This document shows, piece after piece, positions 13,044 to 24,501 of a stretch of 33,048 nt of DNA. Position 1 is the stretch's first letter, and each line of letters begins with the position of its first letter. A program made the position numbers and the translations under genes. The stretch is from positions 1 to 33,048 of the forward strand of contig PDZW01000032.1 of the NCBI GenBank assembly GCA_002753155.1. Reading direction: 5' to 3'. A model generated the notes under the pieces. It was not told where the DNA came from and made no database searches. It was given only the letters and a program-made list of their open reading frames with translations. The DNA comes from Alphaproteobacteria bacterium WMHbin7 (lineage in GTDB: Bacteria; Pseudomonadota; Alphaproteobacteria; Rhodospirillales; WMHbin7).

Positions 13044-14960
13044 ATGACGGCACGGCTGGACTTCAAGGATCGCCTGCAACGGCTGCGCCGCAAGATGCAG
13101 GGCCTGGGCATCGACGGCTTCCTGGTCCCCAGCGCAGATGCCTTTCAAAGCGAATATGTCCCCCCCTCGGATCGCAGGCTGGCCTGGATATCCGGCTTCA
13201 CGGGTTCGATGGGCCAGGCCGTCATCTTAAGGCGCCGCGCCGCCCTGTTCGTGGACGGACGCTATACCCTGCAGGCGGGGCGGGAATGCGATGACAGCCT
13301 GTTCGAGATTGTTCCCACGGCTAAGACATCCCTAACGGCCTGGCTTGCCCTGCATTTAAAGCCCGGCCAGAAACTGGGGATCGATCCCTGGCTGGTCACG
13401 GCGGAGGGAGCGCGGCAACTGGGCGAAGTCACGGAAAAGGCGGGGGGCAGTCTGGTTTCTCTGACAGCTAACCCCCTGGATGCGCTCTGGGCGGACCGCC
13501 CCCCTGCCCCGGCCTCGAAGGTTCACGCACATCCCCTGGCCTATGCCGGAGAAGAGTCGGCCTCGAAATGCAGGCGCGTAGCCAACCTGCTTGCCCTGGA
13601 CGGGGCGGACGCCACCTTGGTCACGGCGCCGGACTCGGTGGCCTGGCTTTTGAACATCCGGGGCACCGACATCCCTTACGCCCCTCTGGTGCGAGCCTTC
13701 GCCCTTCTTCATAAGAACGTCAGGGTCGATCTGTTTCTAGATCCTGGCCGCGTGACGGCCCAGCTAGCGCACGATCGTTTAACTCCGAGTCACCCTGGTG
13801 ACGGGGAGTTAAACGTGAATCGTTCGCTAAAACAAATAGGCAGAGCGGATTTACGCCTTCAATCAAAGCCGCTTAACGGCTTCGATTTCAGACGACCCGC
13901 TCTGGACCGGCATATCCGTCTTCTGCCGCCCGAGACGCTTGAGGCCGAGTTGAAGCGGCTGGGCCGGACAGGAGCAAGGGTACGCCTCGATCCAGCGCAG
14001 ACCCCTCTGATTCTGGCTGATCGGCTGAAGGCTTCGAAGGTACGGGTTCTGCATGCCCCTGATCCCTGCCAGGGATTGAAGGCGATCAAGAACGAGGCCG
14101 AGATCAAGGGGGCCAGGGCGGCCCATCGGCGCGACGGGTGCGCCGTGGTGCGCTTTCTGGCGGGCTTGCGCGCTGGCATTCAAGAAACCGAGGCGGCAGA
14201 ACGGGTCGATGCGCTGCGCGCCCAGGAAAAATTGGCCCAAGGCCCCAGCTTCGCCACCATTTCAGCCTTCGGCGCCAATGGCGCCATCGTGCATTACCGG
14301 GCGAGAAAAAGACGTGATGCCCTGCTGAAGCCGGGTGGCCTCTATCTTCTCGATTCCGGCGGGCAGTATCTGGATGGCACCACCGATGTCACGCGCACCG
14401 TTTTCATCGGACCTGGCAGACCCAGCCCCGAGATGAAACGCCTTTTCACGCTGGTCCTCAAAGGTCATATCGCCCTGGCTTCGGCGGTTTTTCCCAAGGG
14501 CACCAACGGCAGCCAGCTCGATCCCCTGGCCCGGCAATTCCTGTGGCAGGCCGGTCTCGATTACGATCACGGCACCGGGCATGGTGTTGGCAGTTTTCTG
14601 TCGGTGCATGAAGGCCCGCAGCGCATCGCCAAAACAGGTGGCACGGCGCCTTTGGAAGCGGGCATGATCTTATCCATCGAGCCCGGCTATTACCGCAACG
14701 GCGCCTTTGGCATTCGCCTTGAAAATCTGGCGCTGGTGGTGCCAAAACCCGGCCCAACGGGGGCCGAGCGCGATCTTTTAGGTTTCGAGATTCTGACCCA
14801 AATTCCCTTCGATAAGCGCCTGATCGCAACCCGCCTGCTTACGGATGAAGAGCGGCGATGGATCAATGCCTATCACAAGCGCGTGAAGACCACGCTTAAA
14901 GGAATTTTGGACGACCGGGCTTCGGCTTGGCTGGCGGCTCGGACGGCGGCGTTGCCTTAA
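13044..14960 (+). CDS. pepP: Xaa-Pro aminopeptidase (aminopeptidase P), with in-frame insertion
   Basis: A 638-residue M24 metallopeptidase that removes an N-terminal residue from peptides with proline second. It has two creatinase-type N-terminal domains (from DFKDRLQRLRRKMQGLGIDG and the middle region from about residue 170) and the catalytic pita-bread domain from about residue 345. The dinuclear-metal ligands are visible: two Asp in LLDSGGQYLDGTTDVTRT, His in HGTGHGVGSF, and Glu in SIEPGYY and GIRLENLAL. ATG 13044 is preferred (AGGGG 9 nt upstream); an upstream in-frame ATG at 12972 would add 24 residues. Residues about 241-287 are foreign to the family and coincide with a palindromic DNA element (13765-13904). 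The 3' end overlaps the convergent cytochrome gene by 65 nt. Confidence 0.93.
   Translation: MTARLDFKDRLQRLRRKMQGLGIDGFLVPSADAFQSEYVPPSDRRLAWISGFTGSMGQAVILRRRAALFVDGRYTLQAGRECDDSLFEIVPTAKTSLTAWLALHLKPGQKLGIDPWLVTAEGARQLGEVTEKAGGSLVSLTANPLDALWADRPPAPASKVHAHPLAYAGEESASKCRRVANLLALDGADATLVTAPDSVAWLLNIRGTDIPYAPLVRAFALLHKNVRVDLFLDPGRVTAQLAHDRLTPSHPGDGELNVNRSLKQIGRADLRLQSKPLNGFDFRRPALDRHIRLLPPETLEAELKRLGRTGARVRLDPAQTPLILADRLKASKVRVLHAPDPCQGLKAIKNEAEIKGARAAHRRDGCAVVRFLAGLRAGIQETEAAERVDALRAQEKLAQGPSFATISAFGANGAIVHYRARKRRDALLKPGGLYLLDSGGQYLDGTTDVTRTVFIGPGRPSPEMKRLFTLVLKGHIALASAVFPKGTNGSQLDPLARQFLWQAGLDYDHGTGHGVGSFLSVHEGPQRIAKTGGTAPLEAGMILSIEPGYYRNGAFGIRLENLALVVPKPGPTGAERDLLGFEILTQIPFDKRLIATRLLTDEERRWINAYHKRVKTTLKGILDDRASAWLAARTAALP
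13765..13904. repeat. Palindromic element inserted in frame within pepP
   Basis: Two adjacent palindromes. The first (13765-13829) has a 38-nt core, GTTTAACTCC at 13777-13786 with its exact complement at 13805-13814 and an inner TCACC/GGTGA stem; outer arms TAGCGcACGAT and its near-complement extend it to 65 nt. The second (13841-13904) pairs CAGAGCGG with CCGCTCTG and, inside, AAGCCG with CGGCTT around CTTAA. The DNA is more AT-rich than the rest of pepP. It encodes about 43-47 residues (from AHDRLTPSHPGDG to NGFDFRRPA) that lie between a family-typical VDLFLDPGRVTAQL and HIRLLPPETLEAEL. The reading frame is kept. Confidence 0.75.
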
Positions 14961-15402
14961 GCTTCTTCATGCCCTGGGAAATCAGGATCAAGGCGCCATG
15001 CGCCAGAACCGCCATCAGCGAGAAATTGGCAATACCCTCATGCAGATCGTCGCCGGGCAGGTAGCCCGAAAAAGAAGCCAGGACCGAGACGGTCAGGACC
15101 ACCAGCCCCGACATTACGATCATCAGATTGCGCCCCTGAAAAAGGGCCACGGCATCCAGGGCCTCCCAATGGCGGCGAAAGGCTTTGATCAGCGCGGGAT
15201 TGGGCCAGGGCAGCGACCAGGGCGAGGTTTCGGGCATGAACACCGCCACCAGCAGACGGATGAAACCCAGCCCGATCAGCATCCAGCCCGCCGCGATATG
15301 CATGCCCATGAAATCGTCGTCGCCACTAGCGAAGGCAACGATATAAGCACCCGCGAAAAGGCCGTGCCAGAAAAGCAGCAGATTGAAGCTGGCGGAACGC
15401 AT
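14896..15402 (-). CDS. Cytochrome b561-type di-haem membrane protein
   Basis: A 168-residue inner-membrane protein with four hydrophobic helices. Probable haem ligands are His13 (LLFWHGLFAG), His35 (FMGMHIAAGW), His121 (GDDLHEGIAN) and His135 (AVLAHGALIL), the spacing expected for bacterial cytochrome b561 / hydrogenase-type cytochrome b. It likely moves electrons between quinones and a periplasmic partner. ATG 15402 is used; its A overlaps the stop of the upstream small His-rich gene, so the two are coupled. The Lys/Pro-rich C-terminal tail (PPSEPPAKPKPGRPKFL) is encoded antisense to the last 65 nt of pepP. Confidence 0.82.
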   Translation of the reverse strand: MRSASFNLLLFWHGLFAGAYIVAFASGDDDFMGMHIAAGWMLIGLGFIRLLVAVFMPETSPWSLPWPNPALIKAFRRHWEALDAVALFQGRNLMIVMSGLVVLTVSVLASFSGYLPGDDLHEGIANFSLMAVLAHGALILISQGMKKLKATPPSEPPAKPKPGRPKFL

Positions 15403-15536
15403 CAATCGTCGTGCCCGCCGCCATGATGCCCGCCGCGCTCGTTACCCGCTCCCGGCGCAAAACCGCTCATGGCGGCGGCACCCGTGGCGGCCAGCACCAG
15501 GCCCAGCAACATGAAAGCCAATGTTTTCTTGAACAT
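15402..15536 (-). CDS. Tiny exported His/Gly-rich protein
   Basis: A 44-residue protein. It has a signal peptide (FKKTLAFMLLGLVLAATGAAA) and a mature part of about 20 residues ending HHGGGHDD, likely able to bind a metal ion or haem iron. The start is decided by a strong GGAGGG 5 nt before ATG 15536; the frame is open further upstream but without a ribosome site. The stop TGA overlaps the cytochrome b561 ATG, which implies joint expression. I do not recognise a family. Confidence 0.65.
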   Translation of the reverse strand: MFKKTLAFMLLGLVLAATGAAAMSGFAPGAGNERGGHHGGGHDD

Positions 15537-15601
15537 GAAACCCTCCGTAATCAGCGTGTCTGGGGGAATATTACGCAAAGAAAGCTGAATGGAAGCTGAA
15601 G

Positions 15602-19374
<3,773 letters not shown>

Positions 19375-19394
19375 CGTCTTTTAAACGCCCGCGC

Positions 19395-20207
19395 CTACCA
19401 GAGTTTCCACCAGGACTTCTCCGGGTCGGGGCGCACCTTGACACCCTCGACATTCTGATAGCTGTCGATATACCACTCGCTGCCCGGGAAATTATGGCCA
19501 AGAACGCTGGCCACTTTCTTGGCTTCCTCGGCCAGCCCCAGCGATTCGTAGCATTCGACCAGACGATGCAGGGCCTCGGGCGCGTGGGTCGTGGTCTGAT
19601 ATTGCTCGATCACCACCTTGTAGCGGTTGATGGCCGCCAGAAAATGTCCCTGGGTCTGGTAATAGCGCCCGATGGTCATTTCCTTGCCCGCCAGATGGTC
19701 GCGCGTCAGATCGATCTTAAGCTGGGCGTCCCTGGCATAGCGGCTGGTGGGAAAGCGCGTGATCACGTCTTGCAGCGACTGCATGGCCAACTGGGTCATT
19801 TTCTGATCGCGCCCCACATCGGCGATCTGGTCGTAATAGCAAAGGCCCTTGAGATAATAGGCATAGGCCACATTGCGATGCCCAGGATGCAACTGGATGA
19901 AGCGGTCCAGGGCGATGATGGCGTCGTCGTATTTGCGCGCCTCGTAATTGGTATAGGCCGCCTGCAACTGGGCCTGGGTGGCCCAGGCGGAATAGGGATG
20001 CTGGCGCTCGACCTCGTCGAATTCGACGGCCGCCGTGCCCAGATTGCCCTTGTTCAGGCTGTCCATGGCCTTGTTGTAGAGTTCCTCGACCGGCTTTTCG
20101 ACATAGGTCTCCTCGGTCGAGGAACAGGCCGAAAGGGCCAAAATGCCCAGGACGGCCAGCGCCGCCGGGCGGAAAACGGTCAGACATTGGGGGCGCTTGG
20201 CGTTCAT
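19395..20207 (-). CDS. bamD: Outer membrane assembly lipoprotein BamD
   Basis: A 270-residue lipoprotein of the BAM complex that folds outer-membrane proteins. The lipobox LSAC places the lipidated Cys at residue 28. Five TPR-like repeats follow, recognisable in PVEELYNKAMDSLNKGNLGTA, HPYSAWATQAQLQAAYTNYE, HRNVAYAYYLKGLCYYDQI, FPTSRYARDAQLKIDLTRDH and APEALHRLVECYESLGL. The conserved YYLKGLCYY and E-x-ER-HP features are present. No strong ribosome site is seen upstream. It is first in a minus-strand operon with recN and ligA, and divergent from the zinc protein across 104 nt. Confidence 0.95.
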   Translation of the reverse strand: MNAKRPQCLTVFRPAALAVLGILALSACSSTEETYVEKPVEELYNKAMDSLNKGNLGTAAVEFDEVERQHPYSAWATQAQLQAAYTNYEARKYDDAIIALDRFIQLHPGHRNVAYAYYLKGLCYYDQIADVGRDQKMTQLAMQSLQDVITRFPTSRYARDAQLKIDLTRDHLAGKEMTIGRYYQTQGHFLAAINRYKVVIEQYQTTTHAPEALHRLVECYESLGLAEEAKKVASVLGHNFPGSEWYIDSYQNVEGVKVRPDPEKSWWKLW

Positions 20208-20311
20208 GGCGGGCGACTATACCACGCGAAACCCGCCCCGGGGCAAGGGGGGTTGAATGCCGGGCGGAAGAAGCTATCATCAAGACCCAACCCCCTTTGG
20301 AGAGGCCCGCC

Positions 20312-20497
20312 ATGAAGCCCAATAGCAGTGACGCCATTGCCGTTGAAACCCGCATCGTGGGCTGCGACGGGGGCGAGGGTGCCATGGGCCATCCCTTGGT
20401 CTTTCTTAAAATCGATGGCGATAAGGCGGCCGAATGCCCCTATTGCGGGTGCCGGTTCGTTCTGAAGGAAGGCGCAAGCAGCGCGGGCGGCCATTAA
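20312..20497 (+). CDS. Zinc-finger (zf-CHCC, NDUFS6-like) small protein
   Basis: A 61-residue protein. The four zinc ligands are Cys in VGCDGG, His in GHPLVFL and the pair CPYC followed by GCRFVL, the C-x8-H-x14-C-x2-C arrangement of the zf-CHCC family. That family includes the mitochondrial complex I subunit NDUFS6 and its alphaproteobacterial relatives, so a role in NADH dehydrogenase assembly or stability is plausible. ATG 20312 has GGAGAGG 6 nt upstream. It ends 3 nt before polA. Confidence 0.85.
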   Translation: MKPNSSDAIAVETRIVGCDGGEGAMGHPLVFLKIDGDKAAECPYCGCRFVLKEGASSAGGH

Positions 20498-20500
20498 CCC

Positions 20501-23242
20501 TTGGCCCAGCCCCCCCGGCATGTCTATCTGATCGACGGATCGGGCTTCATCTTCCGGGCCTTTCATGGCCTGCCCATGATGACCCGTTCGGACGGAACAC
20601 CCACCAACGCCGTCTATGGTTTTTCGACCATGCTGATGCGCCTGATCGGCGAGTCGGATGCCGACCATCTGGCCGTTGTCTTCGATGCCGGGCGCAAGAC
20701 CTTTCGCAACGACATCTATCCCGACTATAAGGCGCACCGCCCGCCAGCACCCGAGGAGTTGGTGCCCCAATTCGCCTTGATCCGCGAAGCGGTCGAGGCC
20801 TTCGGCGTCGCCCAGGTCGAACTGGAAGGCTTTGAGGCCGACGATCTGATTGCCACCTATGCCAAGCAGGCCCGCGAGCAGGGGGCCCGCGTCACCATCG
20901 TTTCCTCGGACAAGGACCTGATGCAACTGGTCCGCCCTGGTGTGGCGCTGCTCGACCCCTTGAAGAACAAGCCGATCGGCGAGACCGAAGTGATCTCAAA
21001 ATTTGGCGTTCCGCCTGACAAGGTGGTCGAGGTGCAGGCCCTGATCGGCGATCCTTCCGACAATGTGCCTGGGGTTCCCGGCATCGGCGTGAAGACAGCG
21101 GCCGAGTTGATCACGCAATTTGGCGATTTGGAAACCCTGCTGTCCCGGGCCCATGAGATCAAGCAGCCCAAACGGCGCGAAGCCCTGCTGGACAATCGCG
21201 ACAAGGCCCTGATGTCGCGCCGACTGGTCTTGCTAAGCGAAGATGCGCCCACCCCCATCGCCATCGCCGACATGGTGCGCTGTACGCCCGATCCCCAGAA
21301 GCTGCGTGCTTTTTTCGCACGCATGGAATTCCGCTCGCTGCAAGCCAAGTTGGGTGGAAACGTGCCTTTGGCTTCAAGTGCTGCCGAACCAGCTCCCACC
21401 CCCCAGATGCGCTACGAGCTGATACAAGACGAAGCCCGTCTTGCCGCCTGGATCAAGGAGGCCCTGGCGCAAGGACTGGTCGCGGTGGATACGGAAACCA
21501 CCGGGCTTGATGCCCTCTCCGCCGGGTTGGTCGGCCTGTCGCTGGCCTTGGCTCCGGGCCATGCCTGCTACATCCCCCTGGGCCACGAGGGCACAGGTGC
21601 CCAGGGCGATCTGTTGAGTGCCCCTACTGAGCGGCCCCGGCAGATTCCCCTGAAAGCCGCCCTGTCCCTGATAAAGCCGCTGCTGGAAGACCCCTCCGTC
21701 CTCAAAATCGGCCAAAACGTCAAGTACGACCGCCATATCCTGGCCCAGCACGGCATCGACATGGCGCCCTTCGACGACACGATGCTGATTTCCTATGTGC
21801 TGGATGGCGCCACCCATGGCCATGGCATGGACGAGCTGGCCAAGCGGCATCTGGAGCGCGACACCATCAAATTCGAGGAAGTCTGCGGCAAGGGCAAGGA
21901 TCAAAAGCCCTTTGCTCAGGTCGATCTGGACCGCGCCCTGGCCTATGCCGCCGAAGACGCCGATGTCACTCTTTGCCTGCACCAAATCCTGAAACCCCGC
22001 CTGGGAACCGAGCGCCTGTTGGGGGTCTATGAGGAATTGGAGCGGCCCCTGGTTCCGGTTCTGGGCGCCATGGAGAAGGCTGGCATTAAGGTCGATTTCG
22101 CCAAGCTCATGGATTTGAGCGAGGATTTCGCCAAGCGCATGACCGGATTCGAGGCCGAGGCCCATCACTTGGCCGGGCGTGATTTCAACATCGGCTCGCC
22201 CAAGCAGTTGGGCGAGGTCTTGTTCGACGAGATGAAGCTGCAAGGGGGCAAGAAAAGTGCCAAGACCGGGGCCTGGGGCACCGATGCCCAGGTGCTGGAA
22301 GGCCTAGCCGCCGAGGGTCATGCCCTGCCCGCGAAGGTGCTGGAATGGCGCCAGCTTCAGAAGCTGAAAAGCACCTACACCGATGCGCTGATGGCCCAGG
22401 CCGACCGTGCGCACCGGGTCCATACCAGTTTTTCCCAGGCCGTCACCAGCACGGGGCGCCTGTCCTCGTCGGAGCCCAATCTGCAGAACATTCCCATCCG
22501 CACCGAGGAGGGGCGCAAGATCCGCTCCTGCTTCATCGCCGAGCCCGGCCATGTGCTGATTTCCGCCGACTATTCCCAGATCGAGCTGCGTCTGGTGGCC
22601 CATATGGCCGATGTAAAGGCTTTGAAGGAGGCCTTCGCCCTTGGTGCCGACATCCATGCCAGCACCGCCTCGCAAGTTTTCGGGGTTCCCCTTGAGGGCA
22701 TGGACCCCGGGCTTCGCCGTCAGGCCAAGGCGATCAATTTCGGCATCATCTACGGCATGGGGGCCTTCGGGCTGGCCCAGCAACTGGGGATTCCGGTGGG
22801 CGAGGCGGCGCGCTTCATCGAAGCCTATCTCGCCCGCTTTCCCGAAATCCGCATCTATATGGAGCGCACCAAGGAGGAGGCCCGGGACAGGGGCTTCGTC
22901 ACCACCCTGCTGGGACGGCGCTGCCATGTGCCCGGCATCGCCTCGAAGAATCAGGGCGAGCGGGCCTTTGCCGAGCGGGCCGCCATCAACGCCCCCATTC
23001 AGGGCAGTGCGGCCGACATTATCAAGCGGGCCATGATCCGCCTGCCCCCGGCCCTGGCCCTGGCTGGGCTTGAAACCCGCCTGCTGCTCCAGGTCCATGA
23101 CGAATTGGTGCTGGAAGCCCCCGAGGCAGAGGCCCCCGAGGCCGCCCGGCTGGTCAAGGAAATCATGGAAGGGGCGATCTCGCTGTCGGTTCCCCTGATC
23201 GCCGACACCGGCATGGGCGCCACCTGGGGAGAGGCCCATTAA
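20501..23242 (+). CDS. polA: DNA polymerase I
   Basis: A 913-residue repair and Okazaki-processing polymerase. Three domains are present: 5'-3' exonuclease (residues 1-280; VYLIDGSGFIFRAFHG, EGFEADDLIATYA, SSDKDLMQLV, GDPSDNVPGVPGIG), a 3'-5' proofreading domain with its acidic site intact (VAVDTETTGLD at about 330, KYDRHIL, DDTMLISYVLD), and the polymerase domain with motif A DYSQIELRLVAH, motif B RRQAKAINFGIIYGM and motif C LLQVHDELVLE. The start is TTG 20501, right after the zinc-protein stop and in front of the conserved N-terminus; no better codon exists. The gene ends at 23242, followed by 308 nt without a gene. Confidence 0.97.
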   Translation: MAQPPRHVYLIDGSGFIFRAFHGLPMMTRSDGTPTNAVYGFSTMLMRLIGESDADHLAVVFDAGRKTFRNDIYPDYKAHRPPAPEELVPQFALIREAVEAFGVAQVELEGFEADDLIATYAKQAREQGARVTIVSSDKDLMQLVRPGVALLDPLKNKPIGETEVISKFGVPPDKVVEVQALIGDPSDNVPGVPGIGVKTAAELITQFGDLETLLSRAHEIKQPKRREALLDNRDKALMSRRLVLLSEDAPTPIAIADMVRCTPDPQKLRAFFARMEFRSLQAKLGGNVPLASSAAEPAPTPQMRYELIQDEARLAAWIKEALAQGLVAVDTETTGLDALSAGLVGLSLALAPGHACYIPLGHEGTGAQGDLLSAPTERPRQIPLKAALSLIKPLLEDPSVLKIGQNVKYDRHILAQHGIDMAPFDDTMLISYVLDGATHGHGMDELAKRHLERDTIKFEEVCGKGKDQKPFAQVDLDRALAYAAEDADVTLCLHQILKPRLGTERLLGVYEELERPLVPVLGAMEKAGIKVDFAKLMDLSEDFAKRMTGFEAEAHHLAGRDFNIGSPKQLGEVLFDEMKLQGGKKSAKTGAWGTDAQVLEGLAAEGHALPAKVLEWRQLQKLKSTYTDALMAQADRAHRVHTSFSQAVTSTGRLSSSEPNLQNIPIRTEEGRKIRSCFIAEPGHVLISADYSQIELRLVAHMADVKALKEAFALGADIHASTASQVFGVPLEGMDPGLRRQAKAINFGIIYGMGAFGLAQQLGIPVGEAARFIEAYLARFPEIRIYMERTKEEARDRGFVTTLLGRRCHVPGIASKNQGERAFAERAAINAPIQGSAADIIKRAMIRLPPALALAGLETRLLLQVHDELVLEAPEAEAPEAARLVKEIMEGAISLSVPLIADTGMGATWGEAH

Positions 23243-23338
23243 TTAGCATTTACAGATATATCAGATCGTGTTCAGCCCCGTCAGCTAAAATACCTATGGT
23301 GTAAGGCCTTAGTGGAATATCCCAGGGCTAGGTGTGTT

Positions 23339-23352
23339 TTGAGATAGATCAA
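23339..23352. promoter_or_regulatory. FNR/FixK-like box upstream of the CHAP gene
   Basis: TTGAGATAGATCAA matches the FNR/Anr pattern TTGAT-N4-ATCAA at nine of ten specified positions. It lies about 200 nt before the CHAP start in an AT-rich gap (23243-23550). It could place the CHAP gene under oxygen control, but one site can occur by chance and no -10/-35 pair stands out near it. Confidence 0.35.
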
Positions 23353-23484
23353 ATTTGAGGTAAATGTCGATTTTCGCTTGCTCAGGCCCTTTGAATCAGG
23401 GTACGAGGGCTCTGTCATAAATTGAAACAGTCCGTGTGATTCGTTTCGCGGGCCGTTTTGTGGATCAACGATGAAGGGCATCAA

Positions 23485-23525
23485 GGCTCCGCACCAAGGA
23501 GCCAAGCGAGCCGCAAGTAGGCTCC
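23485..23525 (+). promoter_or_regulatory. Three-armed leader able to form two exclusive hairpins
   Basis: GGCTCC (23485-23490), GGAGCC (23498-23503) and GGCTCC (23520-23525) allow the middle arm to pair with either neighbour. The last arm lies 25 nt before the CHAP ATG. The layout resembles a small switch or attenuator, but arms are only 6 nt and there is no evident ligand fold. Confidence 0.3.
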
Positions 23526-23550
23526 ACCCGCTTAAAGAAGGGGAAGACGC

Positions 23551-24201
23551 ATGAGGGGAAAGACGACGCTATTCGCCGTACTGGCTGCTGCTTTGATCGC
23601 CGCGGCCCCCTTGCCTTCCCAGGCCGCCAAATCCTCGGCCAAGCCCCAGGTCCAGAAGACCCAGACCCAGAAGTGGCAGTGCGTTCCCTTTGCCCGCCTG
23701 AATTCCGACATCACCCTGCGCGGCGACGCCTGGCGCTGGTGGCAGGCCGCCGAGGGCCAGTATACGCGCGGCCAGATCCCCCAGGAGGGGTCGGTCATGG
23801 TCTTCAAGCAGTCGGGCAAGATGAAGCGCGGCCATGTGGCCGTGGTCACCAACGTCATCGACGAGCGCAAGGTTCTGATCGACCACGCCAATTGGCAGCG
23901 CGGACGCGCCAAGGGCCAGATCAACACCCATGTCGCGGTGATCGACGTCTCGGAAAACAACGACTGGTCCCAGGTGCGGGTCTGGTACGACCCCATCAAG
24001 GATTTTGGCTCGAAGAGCTATCCCATCTACGGCTTCATCTACTCGCCCACCGAGGATGGCATGGAATTCGCCATGGCCACCGACAGCGCCTTGCCCATGA
24101 AGGGCGAGCGGCTTGAGGCCGATCCCGCCCTGGCCATCTCGGACGACGCCAACAGCAGCGGCGATCTGGCCCTGGGAACAAGCGGGTCGGAAACGCCCTG
24201 A
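23551..24201 (+). CDS. Exported CHAP-domain protein (putative peptidoglycan hydrolase)
   Basis: A 216-residue protein with a signal peptide (TTLFAVLAAALIAAAPLPSQA). The CHAP fold follows: QKWQCVPFARLNSDI supplies the catalytic Cys, GDAWRWWQAAEG and PQEGSVMVFKQSG are typical CHAP strands, RGHVAVVTNVIDERKVLIDHANW supplies the His, and the Asn of DHANW is the usual third residue. CHAP enzymes cleave peptide or amide bonds in peptidoglycan. The C-terminal 45 residues are acidic and disordered-looking. AAGAAGGGGAAG precedes the ATG. A terminator follows, shared with the convergent RTX gene. Confidence 0.85.
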   Translation: MRGKTTLFAVLAAALIAAAPLPSQAAKSSAKPQVQKTQTQKWQCVPFARLNSDITLRGDAWRWWQAAEGQYTRGQIPQEGSVMVFKQSGKMKRGHVAVVTNVIDERKVLIDHANWQRGRAKGQINTHVAVIDVSENNDWSQVRVWYDPIKDFGSKSYPIYGFIYSPTEDGMEFAMATDSALPMKGERLEADPALAISDDANSSGDLALGTSGSETP

Positions 24202-24224
24202 TCCTTCTTACCGTCTTCGTATAG

Positions 24225-24258
24225 AAAAAGGCCGGATGTTAGTTCATCCGGCCTTTTT
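24225..24258. terminator. Strong bidirectional intrinsic terminator
   Basis: AAAAAGGCCGGATG and CATCCGGCCTTTTT form a perfect 14-bp stem with loop TTAGTT. A T5 run follows the GC stem on both strands, so it can end transcripts from the CHAP gene and, beyond the repeat cluster, from the giant RTX gene. Confidence 0.9.
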
Positions 24259-24265
24259 CGCGTAG

Positions 24266-24493
24266 GCGGGGGTCACATAGGCGGGGGTCAGGTCTTGAAA
24301 GTTGGTCTTGAAAGTTGCCTGAGGAGGACGCCCATGTGGAGCGGGGGTCACATGTGGAGCGGGGGTCAGGTCTTGATTATTTCCTATTTTTACGTTGTGC
24401 TGATTATAACCAGAACTAAAAATAGGAAATAATCAAGACCTGACCCCCGCCCGGTGACCCCCGCCCGGACTCAACTTTCAAGACCTGACCCCC
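24266..24493. repeat. Cluster of nested inverted repeats (REP-like) next to the RTX stop codon
   Basis: The motif GCGGGGGTCA occurs at 24266, 24281, 24341 and 24359, and its reverse complement, at least in part, at 24441, 24455 and 24486. Two perfect inverted pairs are nested: a 33-nt arm at 24359-24391 with its complement at 24418-24450 (26-nt loop), and a 22-nt arm at 24283-24304 (GGGGGTCAGGTCTTGAAAG and on) with its complement at 24472-24493. A direct partial copy GTCTTGAAAGTTG repeats at 24305. From memory, GGGGTCAGGTCTTGA-type sequences recur as intergenic repeats in many proteobacteria and near RAYT transposases; no transposase is present here. Confidence 0.8.
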
Positions 24494-24501
24494 TATCCCC
24501 G

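Noticed and set aside
24266-24493. CRISPR array
   Set aside because: The repeated unit is only about 10 nt, occurs in both orientations with irregular spacing, and no cas gene is nearby; this is an inverted-repeat cluster.
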